A DNA stretch of 64,000 nt, from positions 744,001 to 808,000 of the forward strand of contig NZ_NNRI01000007.1 of the NCBI RefSeq assembly GCF_002270415.1, read 5' to 3'. The first letter of the stretch is position 1. Every line of letters begins with the position of its first letter. Under the pieces are notes generated by a model. It was not told where the DNA came from, did not search any database, and was given only the letters and a program-made list of their open reading frames with translations. The translations under genes and the position numbers were made by a program. The stretch is from Mesorhizobium sophorae. Its GTDB lineage: Bacteria; Pseudomonadota; Alphaproteobacteria; Rhizobiales; Rhizobiaceae. Below, piece after piece: positions 18,016 through 26,051 of this stretch.

Positions 18016-18783
18016 ATGGCAGACATCGTCCTGAAGACCGAAAACCTGACCAAGCGCTATGGCGGCGTGCATGCGCTGGAAGGCGCTAACTTCGAGCTGC
18101 GCAAGGGCGAACACGTCGCCATCATGGGCGACAACGGCGCCGGCAAGTCGACCTTCGTGCGCCAGATCACCGCCGTCGAGCAACGCACCGACGGCAAGAT
18201 CTGGTTCGACGGCAAGGAGGTGAACTTCACCGGGCCGATCGCGGCGCGCGAGGCGGGCATCGAAACGGTGTTCCAGAACCTGGCGCTGGCCGACGACCTC
18301 GACGTGCCGTCGAACCTGTTCCTCGGGCGCGAAAAGGTGCTGTTCAATCTCGGGCCGTTCTCGATCCTGGACCGCAAATACATGCGCAAGGCGACCGAGG
18401 CGGCACTGGTCCGCACCGCGGTGAAGATCCCCAATCTGTCCAACACCATCCGCCACATGTCGGGCGGCCAGCGTCAGTGCGTGGCGATCGCCCGGACCGC
18501 CACCTTTGCCTCCAAGCTGATCATTATGGATGAGCCGACGGCAGCCCTTGGCGTGCAGGAGACCGCACAGGTCGAAAATATCATCCGCACGCTGAAGGAC
18601 AATGGCGAGCCGCTGATCCTGATCAGCCACAACATGCGCCAGGTGTTCGACCTTTGCGACCGCATCGTCGTCTTCCGCCGCGGCCGCATCGTCGCCAACC
18701 TGCGCAAGCAGGACACCGACGGAAACGATATCGTCTCCTACATTACCGGGGCCAAGACCGGTGAGGCGGAACTCGCGGCCTAG
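18016..18783 (+). CDS. Sugar/cyclitol ABC transporter ATP-binding protein (single cassette)
   Basis: 255 residues from ATG 18016; a TTG at 18010 overlapping the permease stop (TTGA) would add two residues. Walker A GDNGAGKS at about residues 38-45, signature MSGGQRQ (a Met in place of Leu), Walker B LIIMDEPT, and a switch histidine in LISHN. Unlike most members of this carbohydrate class (about 500 residues, two cassettes), this has one cassette, as in FrcA of the fructose transporter; it presumably acts as a homodimer. Confidence 0.92.
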   Translation: MADIVLKTENLTKRYGGVHALEGANFELRKGEHVAIMGDNGAGKSTFVRQITAVEQRTDGKIWFDGKEVNFTGPIAAREAGIETVFQNLALADDLDVPSNLFLGREKVLFNLGPFSILDRKYMRKATEAALVRTAVKIPNLSNTIRHMSGGQRQCVAIARTATFASKLIIMDEPTAALGVQETAQVENIIRTLKDNGEPLILISHNMRQVFDLCDRIVVFRRGRIVANLRKQDTDGNDIVSYITGAKTGEAELAA

Positions 18784-18895
18784 GGCCGGGCACGGAGGCG
18801 GTGGTCACCGCCTTCCTGTCGATGTCGTCTTGACCGGAACATCACCCGCGCCCATGACCGGCGCCTTGCTTCGAACCATCCTCAAAGGACATTCC

Positions 18896-19897
18896 ATGGT
18901 ACTCCGCTTCGCCCTCCTCGGTGCCGGCCGCATCGGCAAGGTCCACGCCCGCGCCGTCGGCTCAAACCCGCAGGCCAAACTGGTTGCCGTCGCCGACGCC
19001 TTCGAGAAGGCGGCGACTGAGCTGGCGACGGCCTATGGCGCCGAGGTGCGCAGCATCGACGCCATCGAGAAGTCCAAGGACATCGACGCCGTCGTCATCT
19101 GCACGCCGACCGACACCCATGCCGATTTGATCGAGCGTTTCGCCAAGGCCGGCAAGGCGATCTTCTGCGAGAAGCCGATCGACCTCGACGTCAAGCGCGT
19201 CGAGAAGTGCCTGGCCGTGGTCGAGAAGGCCAAGGCAACGCTGATGGTCGGCTTCAACAGGCGCTTCGACCCGCATTTCGCCGCCGTGCGCAAGGCGATC
19301 GACGACGGCGCCATCGGCACCGTCGAGATGGTGACCATCACCTCGCGCGATCCGGGTGCGCCGCCGATCGACTACATCAAGCGCTCGGGCGGCATTTTTC
19401 GCGATATGACCATCCATGATTTCGACATGGCGCGCTTCCTGCTCGGCGAAGAGCCGGTGGCGGTCAGCGCGCACGCCTCGGTGCTGGTCGACAAGAAGAT
19501 CGGCGAAGCTGGCGACTACGATAGCGTCAGCGTCATCCTAGAAACCGCTTCCGGCAAGCAGGCCGTCATCTCCAACTCGCGCCGTGCCACCTATGGCTAT
19601 GACCAGCGCATCGAGGTGCATGGTTCGAAAGGCATGATCGCGGCCGAGAACCAGCGCCCGGTCTCGATCGAGCTGGCCAACGAGAAGGGCTATACGCGCC
19701 CGCCGCTGCATGATTTCTTCATGACCCGCTACCTCGACGCCTATGCCAACGAGATCGCTGCCTTCATCGCAGCCGCGACGTCAGGCAAGAAGGCGACGCC
19801 AAGCGGCGCCGACGGGCTCGTGGCGCTGAAACTTGCCGATGCGGCGCTGAAGTCGGCTACATCGGGCAAGACCATCCGTCTCGACACGGCAAAGTAA
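18896..19897 (+). CDS. iolG: Inositol 2-dehydrogenase (IolG/Idh), Gfo/Idh/MocA family
   Basis: 333 residues from ATG 18896. Gfo/Idh/MocA fold: Rossmann domain with FALLGAGRIGKVHA at the start, the EKPIDL motif whose Lys is catalytic (about residue 97), and the DMTIHDFDM motif (about 170-178) with the catalytic Asp/His pair. It oxidises myo-inositol to 2-keto-myo-inositol with NAD+, the entry to the iol pathway. Length and the RDPGAPPIDYIKRSGGIFRD region closely match rhizobial idhA. An upstream in-frame extension into the ATPase gene was rejected. It is 112 bases after the ATPase gene with a small hairpin (18796-18813) between. Confidence 0.9.
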   Translation: MVLRFALLGAGRIGKVHARAVGSNPQAKLVAVADAFEKAATELATAYGAEVRSIDAIEKSKDIDAVVICTPTDTHADLIERFAKAGKAIFCEKPIDLDVKRVEKCLAVVEKAKATLMVGFNRRFDPHFAAVRKAIDDGAIGTVEMVTITSRDPGAPPIDYIKRSGGIFRDMTIHDFDMARFLLGEEPVAVSAHASVLVDKKIGEAGDYDSVSVILETASGKQAVISNSRRATYGYDQRIEVHGSKGMIAAENQRPVSIELANEKGYTRPPLHDFFMTRYLDAYANEIAAFIAAATSGKKATPSGADGLVALKLADAALKSATSGKTIRLDTAK

Positions 19898-19922
19898 GAA
19901 CAGCAGGTACAGGAGCCCAGCG

Positions 19923-20717
19923 ATGAGTACATCAGCCGGTCGCAATCATGAAACACGCGCCATCGTCACCGGCGGTGCGCAAGGCATCGGCTTTGCCGTC
20001 GCGGAGGCGCTGGCCGACGAGGGCTGCCGGGCTCTGGCGCTGATCGGCCGCTCGCAGGAGAAGGGCGACAAGGCCGTTGCCCATTTCAAGAAATCGGGCG
20101 TCGACGCGATCTTCATCAGCGCCGACGTCTCGAAGGTCGCCGACTGCAAGCGCGCGGTCGCGACCGCAATCTCGCATTTCGGCACCATCAACGCCCTGGT
20201 CAATGCCGCAGCGACGTCGGCACGCGGTTCGCTGGTCGAGACGAGCGAAGAGCTTTTCGACCAGATCTTCGACACCAATGTGCGTGGACCCTTCTTCCTG
20301 ATGCAGGGGCTGGTCGCCCACCTCTTGGAGCGCAAGGCGCCGGGTTCGATCGTCAACGTGCTGTCGATGTCGGCGCATGCCGGCCAGTCCTTCCTGACGC
20401 CCTATTCGACCAGCAAGGGCGCGCTGATGACGCTGACCAAGAATGTCGCCAGCTCCTATCGAAAGAACCGCATCCGCTGCAACGCCGTGCTGCCCGGCTG
20501 GATGGACACCGAGGGTGAGGCGATCGTGCAGAAGAAATGGCACGACGCTCCGGACGACTGGCTGGAGAAGGCCGAGGCCGCGCAGCCGATGGGCCAACTG
20601 GTCAAGCCGGCGCAGCTCGCCCGGCTGATCAGCTATATGATCAGCCCGCAGGCCGGCGTCATGACCGGGTCGCTGGTCGACTACGACCAGAACATTGCCG
20701 GGGTGATCGGCGAGTAG
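19923..20717 (+). CDS. Short-chain dehydrogenase/reductase (SDR)
   Basis: 264 residues. Classical SDR: dinucleotide motif TGGAQGIG (residues 17-24), NAAAT in place of NNAG, catalytic Ser in VLSMSAHAG, and YSTSKGA with the Tyr-x3-Lys pair near residues 159-163. It probably oxidises or reduces an alcohol of the transported compound with NAD(P)(H). It follows iolG by 25 bases and belongs to the transporter operon, so a cyclitol or inosose is the likely substrate; the exact one is not identifiable. Confidence 0.85.
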   Translation: MSTSAGRNHETRAIVTGGAQGIGFAVAEALADEGCRALALIGRSQEKGDKAVAHFKKSGVDAIFISADVSKVADCKRAVATAISHFGTINALVNAAATSARGSLVETSEELFDQIFDTNVRGPFFLMQGLVAHLLERKAPGSIVNVLSMSAHAGQSFLTPYSTSKGALMTLTKNVASSYRKNRIRCNAVLPGWMDTEGEAIVQKKWHDAPDDWLEKAEAAQPMGQLVKPAQLARLISYMISPQAGVMTGSLVDYDQNIAGVIGE

Positions 20718-20729
20718 AATCTCGGTTCG

Positions 20730-20972
20730 ATGCATCCATATTGGATCACGCTAAGCGGCCATCTTGGTGTCGCCATCACCGCCCGGTCGGAAGCCGATGC
20801 GCAGGAACTCTTCGTGCTTGCCTTCGGGTCCGCCGAGAAAATTGTCAGCATCGAGATCATCAAGGACATGAACGATCTCGACCAAAATCACGTCGTGCCC
20901 AATATGGGCGGAGCCAACTGGTTTCGACGCGGCATCTGGTTTCCGCAGGGCCACGAGCACATTTCAAATTGA
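20730..20972 (+). CDS. Small hypothetical protein
   Basis: 80 residues, starting 13 bases after the SDR stop. Composition and codon use look coding (mixed alpha/beta, no signal peptide, no membrane span), with HPYWITLSGHLGVAI at the start and a conserved-looking NHVVPNMGGANWFRRG segment, but I do not recognise a family. No strong ribosome binding site is visible. It could be the last gene of the transporter operon. It ends just before the promoter of the aromatic attenuator. Confidence 0.45.
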   Translation: MHPYWITLSGHLGVAITARSEADAQELFVLAFGSAEKIVSIEIIKDMNDLDQNHVVPNMGGANWFRRGIWFPQGHEHISN

Positions 20973-20980
20973 GGGGGGAC

Positions 20981-21009
20981 GTGACAAGCGCCTCCGCTTC
21001 GACTATATG
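20981..21009 (+). promoter_or_regulatory. Promoter of the DAHP synthase leader
   Basis: GTGACA (20981-20986), a 17-base spacer, then TATATG (21004-21009). Initiation about seven bases downstream would fall at or next to the ATG at 21016. The leader mRNA would then begin with its start codon, as described for the trpE leader of Sinorhizobium meliloti. No Shine-Dalgarno sequence is close to that ATG, in keeping with leaderless translation. The site is predicted from sequence only. Confidence 0.6.
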
Positions 21010-21015
21010 AGCCTC

Positions 21016-21087
21016 ATGATCAACCTGACCGCCACGTATTGGTACTTTAGGAGCTCGCTGGCGGCGGGAGGATTGCGCTCGATCTGA
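21016..21087 (+). CDS. Leader peptide with Tyr-Trp-Tyr-Phe codons (attenuator)
   Basis: A 23-codon frame beginning ATG ATC AAC and ending in TGA at 21085. Residues 8-11 are Tyr-Trp-Tyr-Phe (21037-21048), a run of all three aromatic amino acids, just upstream of a gene for the first enzyme of aromatic synthesis. An in-frame ATG at 21007 is within the predicted -10, so 21016 is preferred. The peptide is expected to sense charging of Tyr, Trp and Phe tRNAs by ribosome stalling. Function is inferred from architecture; the codons and RNA segments are plainly visible. Confidence 0.75.
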   Translation: MINLTATYWYFRSSLAAGGLRSI

Positions 21088-21136
21088 AGATTGCAGCATC
21101 AAAATCCGAACAGCCGCCAGACCTGGCGGCTTTTTT
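21058..21136 (+). terminator. Transcription attenuator with mutually exclusive hairpins
   Basis: CTGGCGGC occurs at 21058-21065 (inside the leader ORF) and again at 21123-21130. Its complement GCCGCCAG lies between, at 21113-21120. Pairing of the middle segment with the second copy gives a terminator stem with a two-base spacer followed by TTTTTT (21131-21136). Pairing with the first copy gives the antiterminator. CCGCCA at 21029-21034 can pair with TGGCGG in the first copy, supplying the 1:2 hairpin. A ribosome stalled on the aromatic codons would block segment 1 and leave the first copy free to form the antiterminator; one reaching the stop would cover it. Confidence 0.75.
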
Positions 21137-21175
21137 GTTTCAGCCGGCAGGTCTCCCAATCAGGAGCAGAAAGCC

Positions 21176-22267
21176 GTGTTGACCACCACAGATGACCTTC
21201 GGGTCAAGCAAATCAGGGAACTGAGTACGCCGGACCAGGTGATGCGGGAGATCCCGCGCACGCTGACGGCGACGCGCACCGTTGCCGCGTCACGCAATGC
21301 AACCCACGCCATTTTGAACGGGACCGACGATCGACTGCTCGTCATCGTCGGTCCCTGTTCGATCCACGATCCGGTCGCGGCCGTCGATTATGCCAGCCGT
21401 CTGGCGGCGCTGCGCGAGACCCTGTCTGACCGGCTCGAGATCGTGATGCGGGTCTATTTCGAGAAGCCGCGCACGACGGTCGGCTGGAAGGGCCTGATCA
21501 ACGATCCCGACCTCGACGGCAGCTTCAACATCGACAAGGGGCTGCGGATGGCGCGCAACGTGCTCTCCGCCGTCAACAATCTCGGCCTGCCGGCGGCGAC
21601 CGAATTCCTCGACATGACCACGCCGCAATACATTGCCGACCTCGTCGCCTGGGGCGCCATCGGCGCGCGCACGACCGAGAGCCAGATCCACCGCGAGCTG
21701 GCATCGGGCCTGTCCTGCCCGGTCGGCTTCAAGAACGGCACCGACGGCAATCTGCGGATCGCCGCGGAGGCGGTGAAATCGGCCGCCCAGCCACATCATT
21801 TCATGGCAGTGACCAAGGGCGGACGCAGCGGCATCGCGACGACCACCGGCAATGAGGACTGCCATGTCATCCTGCGCGGCGGCGTTCAGCCCAACTATGA
21901 CGCGGCGAGCGTCGAGGCGGCCTCGGTCGAACTCGCCCGCATCGGCGTCGTACCTCGGCTGATGATCGATGTCAGCCACGCCAACTCGGCCAAGAAGCCG
22001 GAGAACCAGCCCAAGGTCGCGGCCGACGTGGCGGGCCAGGTGGCGGCGGGCGACGAGCGCATCATTGGCCTGATGATCGAGAGCAACCTCGTCGCCGGCC
22101 GGCAGGACGTCGTGCCCGGCAAGCCGCTCGTCTATGGCCAGAGCATCACCGATGGCTGCATCGACTGGGCGACCACCGAGACGGTGCTGCACGGCCTTGC
22201 CGGCGCGGTCGAGGGGCGGCGCTCGGCACGCCGCGCCATGATCGACAGCCGCCAAGGGGCAGCCTGA
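21176..22267 (+). CDS. aroG: 3-Deoxy-7-phosphoheptulonate (DAHP) synthase, class I
   Basis: 363 residues from GTG 21176, after an AGGAG element; TTG at the next codon is an alternative. Class I alpha DAHP synthase of the E. coli AroF/G/H type: VGPCSIHD, the PRTTVGWKG segment that binds PEP, GFKNGTDG and the metal-binding DVSHANS. It condenses phosphoenolpyruvate and erythrose 4-phosphate, committing carbon to the shikimate pathway. The 5' leader suggests transcriptional control by all aromatic amino acids. Feedback specificity (Phe, Tyr or Trp) cannot be read safely, so the symbol is by family only. Confidence 0.93.
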   Translation: MLTTTDDLRVKQIRELSTPDQVMREIPRTLTATRTVAASRNATHAILNGTDDRLLVIVGPCSIHDPVAAVDYASRLAALRETLSDRLEIVMRVYFEKPRTTVGWKGLINDPDLDGSFNIDKGLRMARNVLSAVNNLGLPAATEFLDMTTPQYIADLVAWGAIGARTTESQIHRELASGLSCPVGFKNGTDGNLRIAAEAVKSAAQPHHFMAVTKGGRSGIATTTGNEDCHVILRGGVQPNYDAASVEAASVELARIGVVPRLMIDVSHANSAKKPENQPKVAADVAGQVAAGDERIIGLMIESNLVAGRQDVVPGKPLVYGQSITDGCIDWATTETVLHGLAGAVEGRRSARRAMIDSRQGAA

Positions 22268-22312
22268 CAGGCCGGGTATAAGGCGGCGGTGTTTCAGGCT
22301 CGGGCCTGGAAT

Positions 22313-22948
22313 TCACGCCGCCTTCAAACCTTGCCAGGCGGTCAGTGCCGACACCGCAACCAGGAGCAGTCCGGCCGCCCGGCCAGCAAATGCGGTCGCC
22401 CGGGGATTGGCGACCAGGAGATTGCGGCTGCGCCCGGCGGTGACGGCGAGCCCGCCATAGACGGCAAACTGCACGGCGAGCGTCATCAATCCCATGATCG
22501 CCGCCTGCATCCAGATCGGGCCGTAGGCCGGCTTGAGGAATTGCGGATAGACCGCAAAGACGAAGAGGTAGGCTTTGGGATTGATCAGGCAGATCACCAG
22601 CCCCTGGCGAAATGCCTTCCATGCGGAGCGGCTGCCGGCAGGCCCCCCGTCGCCGACCCTGATCGAACTGCGCATCAGCGTCAGGCCGATGAAAGCCATG
22701 TAGGCGGCGCCGGCGATCAGCAGCGGATTGTAAAGGATCGGCACGAAATGCATCAGCAGGCCGACGCCGACGGCGCCGTTCAGCGTGTGCACCATGCCGC
22801 CCAGCATGATGCCGCCTGTGGCGGCAAGGCCTCTGTTGCCGCCACCGGTCAGCGCATTGGCAAGCACGAAAAGCATGTCCATGCCTGGCACGATGATGAT
22901 GCCGAACAGCAGGAGGAAGAACAGCCAGAGATTATCCGCATAGTCCAT
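22313..22948 (-). CDS. LysE/RhtB-family exporter
   Basis: 211 residues from the ATG at 22948, with six hydrophobic segments as in the LysE/RhtB amino-acid exporters. The N-terminal GIIIVPGMDMLFVLANAL segment is a variant of the family PGP motif and the middle has the ICLINPKAYLF signature. It probably exports an amino acid or related small molecule across the inner membrane. It is divergent from a WYL-domain regulator with 127 bases between, and convergent with aroG. An aromatic amino acid as substrate is tempting from position but unsupported. Confidence 0.88.
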   Translation of the reverse strand: MDYADNLWLFFLLLFGIIIVPGMDMLFVLANALTGGGNRGLAATGGIMLGGMVHTLNGAVGVGLLMHFVPILYNPLLIAGAAYMAFIGLTLMRSSIRVGDGGPAGSRSAWKAFRQGLVICLINPKAYLFVFAVYPQFLKPAYGPIWMQAAIMGLMTLAVQFAVYGGLAVTAGRSRNLLVANPRATAFAGRAAGLLLVAVSALTAWQGLKAA

Positions 22949-23075
22949 GTCAGTTGCCTGTCGCCTCACCCGGCGAAGCCGCTGAGGAATGTGTTGATTT
23001 TCAATTCGATAGGCAGTCGTATAGGTCAGCCCTACTGACGATGTAGTGTCAGTTGTGATCGGAGCGGGTGAGGAA

Positions 23076-23780
23076 ATGCGCAAGGCATCGCGACTGTTCG
23101 AGATCATCCAGATCGTGAGGCTGGCGCGGCAGCCGGTGACGGCGGCCATGATGGCTGAAAAGCTGGAAGTGACGGTGCGCTCCGTCTATCGCGATATTGC
23201 CGCACTTCAGGCGATGCGCGTGCCTATCGAGGGCGGGCGCGGCATCGGCTACATCCTGCGCCCCGGCTTCGACCTGCCGCCGCTGATGTTTTCGATCGAG
23301 GAGATGGAGGCGATCGTTCTGTCGCTGGCGCTGCTGGAGCGCACGGGTGACAGCGAACTCAAGCAGGCGGCCAAGCGTGTCAGCGCCAAGATCGCCGGCG
23401 CGGTGCCGCCGCCGTTGCGCCAGACTTTCGACGCCAATGCGTTGCATGCGTGGGGATTCGCCGCGCCCTCGGTCGGCGCGGTCGACCTGGCGCTGGTGCG
23501 TCGCGCCATCCGCGACGAGGAGAAGCTCGACCTGTCCTATCGCGACGAGCTCGGCCGCGCCTCCGAGCGCCTCATCCGCCCGATCGCACTGATCTATTAC
23601 GCGGAAACCGCCAACATCGTCGCCTGGTGCGAGTTGCGCCAGGCCATCCGCAATTTCCGCAGCGACCGCATCGAGGATTGCCAGGCGACGGGCCTGCGGT
23701 TCAAGGGCGAAGGCGATCGCTTGCGGCAGGTGTGGGTGAACGGGTGGGAGACGAACGCCGCCCATGCCGCAAGCAACTGA
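23076..23780 (+). CDS. HTH and WYL domain transcriptional regulator (YafY type)
   Basis: 234 residues from ATG 23076 (GGAG 11 bases upstream); a GTG at 23046 would add ten residues. The N-terminal winged helix (LARQPVTAAMMAEKLEVTVRS, then VYRDIAAL) is of the HTH_11 class, followed by a linker and a WYL domain (about 130-215) with the ERLIRPIALIYY segment; WYL domains bind ligands such as nucleotides or oligonucleotides. Divergent from the LysE exporter, which is its likely target. Confidence 0.88.
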   Translation: MRKASRLFEIIQIVRLARQPVTAAMMAEKLEVTVRSVYRDIAALQAMRVPIEGGRGIGYILRPGFDLPPLMFSIEEMEAIVLSLALLERTGDSELKQAAKRVSAKIAGAVPPPLRQTFDANALHAWGFAAPSVGAVDLALVRRAIRDEEKLDLSYRDELGRASERLIRPIALIYYAETANIVAWCELRQAIRNFRSDRIEDCQATGLRFKGEGDRLRQVWVNGWETNAAHAASN

Positions 23781-23801
23781 GGCGATTCATCGCGAAGCGG
23801 A

Positions 23802-24911
23802 CTATCTCACATCGACCCAGCGCTTTTCGTCGAACGAGCGCGCCATCGCATGCACGGTGCGCTCGATCTCCAGCCCTTCGGCGAACTCAATGATCCGCGC
23901 CGGCTTGCCGGCCAGCCGCGTCAACAGTTCGTGGCACTCTATGATCTTGAGATCGTTGAAGCCGAGGCCATGGCCGGGCGCCGGCAGGAAGGCGTCGTAG
24001 GGCTTGTGGTGCGGCGCCACCAGAATGGTGCGATAACCCTGCTCGGTCGGACGATCGGCGGTGAGGTAGAGCTGGAGTTCGTTCATCCGCTCCTGGTCGA
24101 ACAGGATCGATCCCTTCGAGCCGAATATCTGGATGGCGATGCGACCCTTGCGGCCCCAGGCCGAGCGGTTGACCAGCAGCGTGCCGGCAATGCCGTTTTC
24201 CAGATGCATCAGCACGCTGGCGATGTCGTAGGTCTCGACGGCGCGGCGGCCGCCGGCGGCGAGCTTGCGGTCGGCATAGGGCTTGGCCATGTCGCAGATG
24301 ACGCTCGCGACGCGGCCGAACAGGGCGGAGACCAGCGACAGCGGATGCACGGCGAAATCGTCGAGCGCGCCATATCCGGAAGCCGCTTCGTGCTTCCAGA
24401 AGAACAGCGCCTCCGGGTCGGCCATGAAGTCCTCGTCCATCTCGATGCGCAGATGGTTCACCTCGCCGATGACCTTCTCGTCGAGAAGCGCGCCGATGTG
24501 GCGGATGGCCGGGCTCTGGATGTAGTTGTAGCCGAGGGCGGCGACCTTGCCCGACTTCTTCGCCGCCGCCGCCATGGCTTCGGCCTCGGCGAAGCTCGGC
24601 GCCATAGGCTTTTCGCACCACAGATGCTTGCCGGCCTCGAGGATGGCGACGGCCATCTCCGGATGGAACTGGTTGGGCGTGGTCAGCGAGACGATATCGA
24701 CATCCGGGTCGTTGACGACGGCGCGCCAGTCGCCGGATGCCTTGGCGAAGCCGAACTCACCGGCCTTACGCTCGGCGAGGTCCTCATTGACCTCGCCGAG
24801 ATGGACGAGCCGGGGTTTGGGCACATCGGGAAAGACGGCGCCGACGGCACTCCATGCGATGGCGTGACACTTGCCCATGAAACCCGTGCCGATGAGACCG
24901 ACGCCGACCAT
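23802..24911 (-). CDS. iolY: Gfo/Idh/MocA oxidoreductase, IolY-like
   Basis: 369 residues from the ATG at 24911, eight bases after GGAG; a GTG at 24926 is possible. Rossmann N terminus GLIGTGFMGKCHA, EKPMAPSF with the catalytic Lys, and an ALDDFAVHP segment near the second catalytic site. It is divergent from the RpiR regulator in the order iolY-iolR-iolC-iolD-iolE-iolB, matching Sinorhizobium meliloti, where iolY is part of the inositol regulon. The reaction is probably NAD(P)-dependent oxidation of an inositol isomer or inosose, but the exact substrate is unproven. Confidence 0.82.
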   Translation of the reverse strand: MVGVGLIGTGFMGKCHAIAWSAVGAVFPDVPKPRLVHLGEVNEDLAERKAGEFGFAKASGDWRAVVNDPDVDIVSLTTPNQFHPEMAVAILEAGKHLWCEKPMAPSFAEAEAMAAAAKKSGKVAALGYNYIQSPAIRHIGALLDEKVIGEVNHLRIEMDEDFMADPEALFFWKHEAASGYGALDDFAVHPLSLVSALFGRVASVICDMAKPYADRKLAAGGRRAVETYDIASVLMHLENGIAGTLLVNRSAWGRKGRIAIQIFGSKGSILFDQERMNELQLYLTADRPTEQGYRTILVAPHHKPYDAFLPAPGHGLGFNDLKIIECHELLTRLAGKPARIIEFAEGLEIERTVHAMARSFDEKRWVDVR

Positions 24912-25044
24912 TTTCGATTTCTCCACTGCCTGAAGCGTTGGATGGATGAATTAGTCCATTTTCTCTTGGAATGGAATGTCTGCCTCATTTTTTATGGCGT
25001 TCTTGCGCAGGCTCGCTATGATGGGGCAGAGAGGGTACCCATAG

Positions 25045-25911
25045 ATGAGCCTGGACAGAGCGACGATGGACGAACGGGTACCTCGCGACTTCGAGACGCT
25101 GCGCGCCACCATCCTGGACCGGCGCGAAAGCCTGCCCAAGCGCATCGCCCAGATCGCCGCCTACGCGCTCGACAATCCCGACGACATCGCCTTCGGCACC
25201 GCCGCCAGCATCGCCGCTTCGGCCGGCGTGCAGCCGTCGACCCTGATCCGCTTTGCCCAGCAGCTTGGCTTCGACGGTTTCACCAGCCTGCAGCAGGTGT
25301 TTCGCGAGCGGCTGCGCGAGCGCAACTCGTCCTATGACGAACGCCTGCAGGCGTTGCGTGCCAAGGCCGAGGGCGCCGCCGGTCACCGGGCGATCTTCGA
25401 CGGCTTCGTCGCCGCCGCCAGCACCTCGCTCAATGACATTTCGCGCACGCTGGACGACGCGCATCTGGAAGACGCGATTTCCCTGCTGGCGAAGGCGGAG
25501 ACCATCTACGTGCTGGCCAAGCGCCGCTCCTATCCGGTGGCGTCCTACATCGCCTATGCGCTTGGCAAGCTGAAGATCCGCAACCAGCTGATCGAATCGG
25601 CCGCCGGGCTGAACGCCGAGATGATCGCATTCGCCACGCCGGCGGACGCCGTCATCGCCATCAGCTTCTCGCCCTACGCGCCGGCCACTATCGAGGAGGC
25701 GCGCAGCATTTCGGAACAGGGCGTGCCCATCGTTGCCATCACCGACAGCTCGTTTTCGCCGCTTGCCCAGTTCGCCAGCATCTGGTTCGAGGTGGCCGAG
25801 GCCGATTTCGCCGGCTTCCGCTCGCTGTCGGCGACGATGGCGCTGGCCATGGCGCTGACCGTCGGCGTCGGCGAAAAACGGCGCAGCACGGGCCGCAGGC
25901 GCAAGGCCTAG
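25045..25911 (+). CDS. iolR: RpiR-family regulator of inositol catabolism (IolR)
   Basis: 288 residues. N-terminal RpiR helix-turn-helix (AASIAASAGVQPSTLIRFAQ region, residues 50-75) and a C-terminal SIS domain (about 130-265) of the kind that binds sugar phosphates. In Sinorhizobium, IolR represses iolA, iolCDEB and iolY and recognises GGAA-N6-TTCC; the inducer is thought to be a pathway intermediate. The gene sits immediately before iolC, whose upstream region contains an exact match to that motif. No exact match was found before iolR itself. Confidence 0.88.
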   Translation: MSLDRATMDERVPRDFETLRATILDRRESLPKRIAQIAAYALDNPDDIAFGTAASIAASAGVQPSTLIRFAQQLGFDGFTSLQQVFRERLRERNSSYDERLQALRAKAEGAAGHRAIFDGFVAAASTSLNDISRTLDDAHLEDAISLLAKAETIYVLAKRRSYPVASYIAYALGKLKIRNQLIESAAGLNAEMIAFATPADAVIAISFSPYAPATIEEARSISEQGVPIVAITDSSFSPLAQFASIWFEVAEADFAGFRSLSATMALAMALTVGVGEKRRSTGRRRKA

Positions 25912-25940
25912 CAGGCACCCCAAAGACAATTTTAGACCGG

Positions 25941-25984
25941 GGAATGCTCATTCCATATTGACTATAGATTGGAATTATTATTTC
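25941..25984 (+). promoter_or_regulatory. Tandem IolR-type operators before iolC
   Basis: GGAA-TGCTCA-TTCC at 25941-25954 is an exact match to the GGAA-N6-TTCC motif reported for IolR in Sinorhizobium. GGAA-TTATTA-TTTC at 25971-25984 is one base off, 30 bases downstream, about three helical turns. A TTGACT (25958-25963) that could be a -35 box lies between the two. This arrangement suits repression of iolCDEB. Confidence 0.7.
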
Positions 25985-26051
25985 ATATTCCTGGCGCCAC
26001 GCTGCCGCTCGCGCGTGTACCCCAAAACAACAAGGCCGATGGGAGGTTCCA

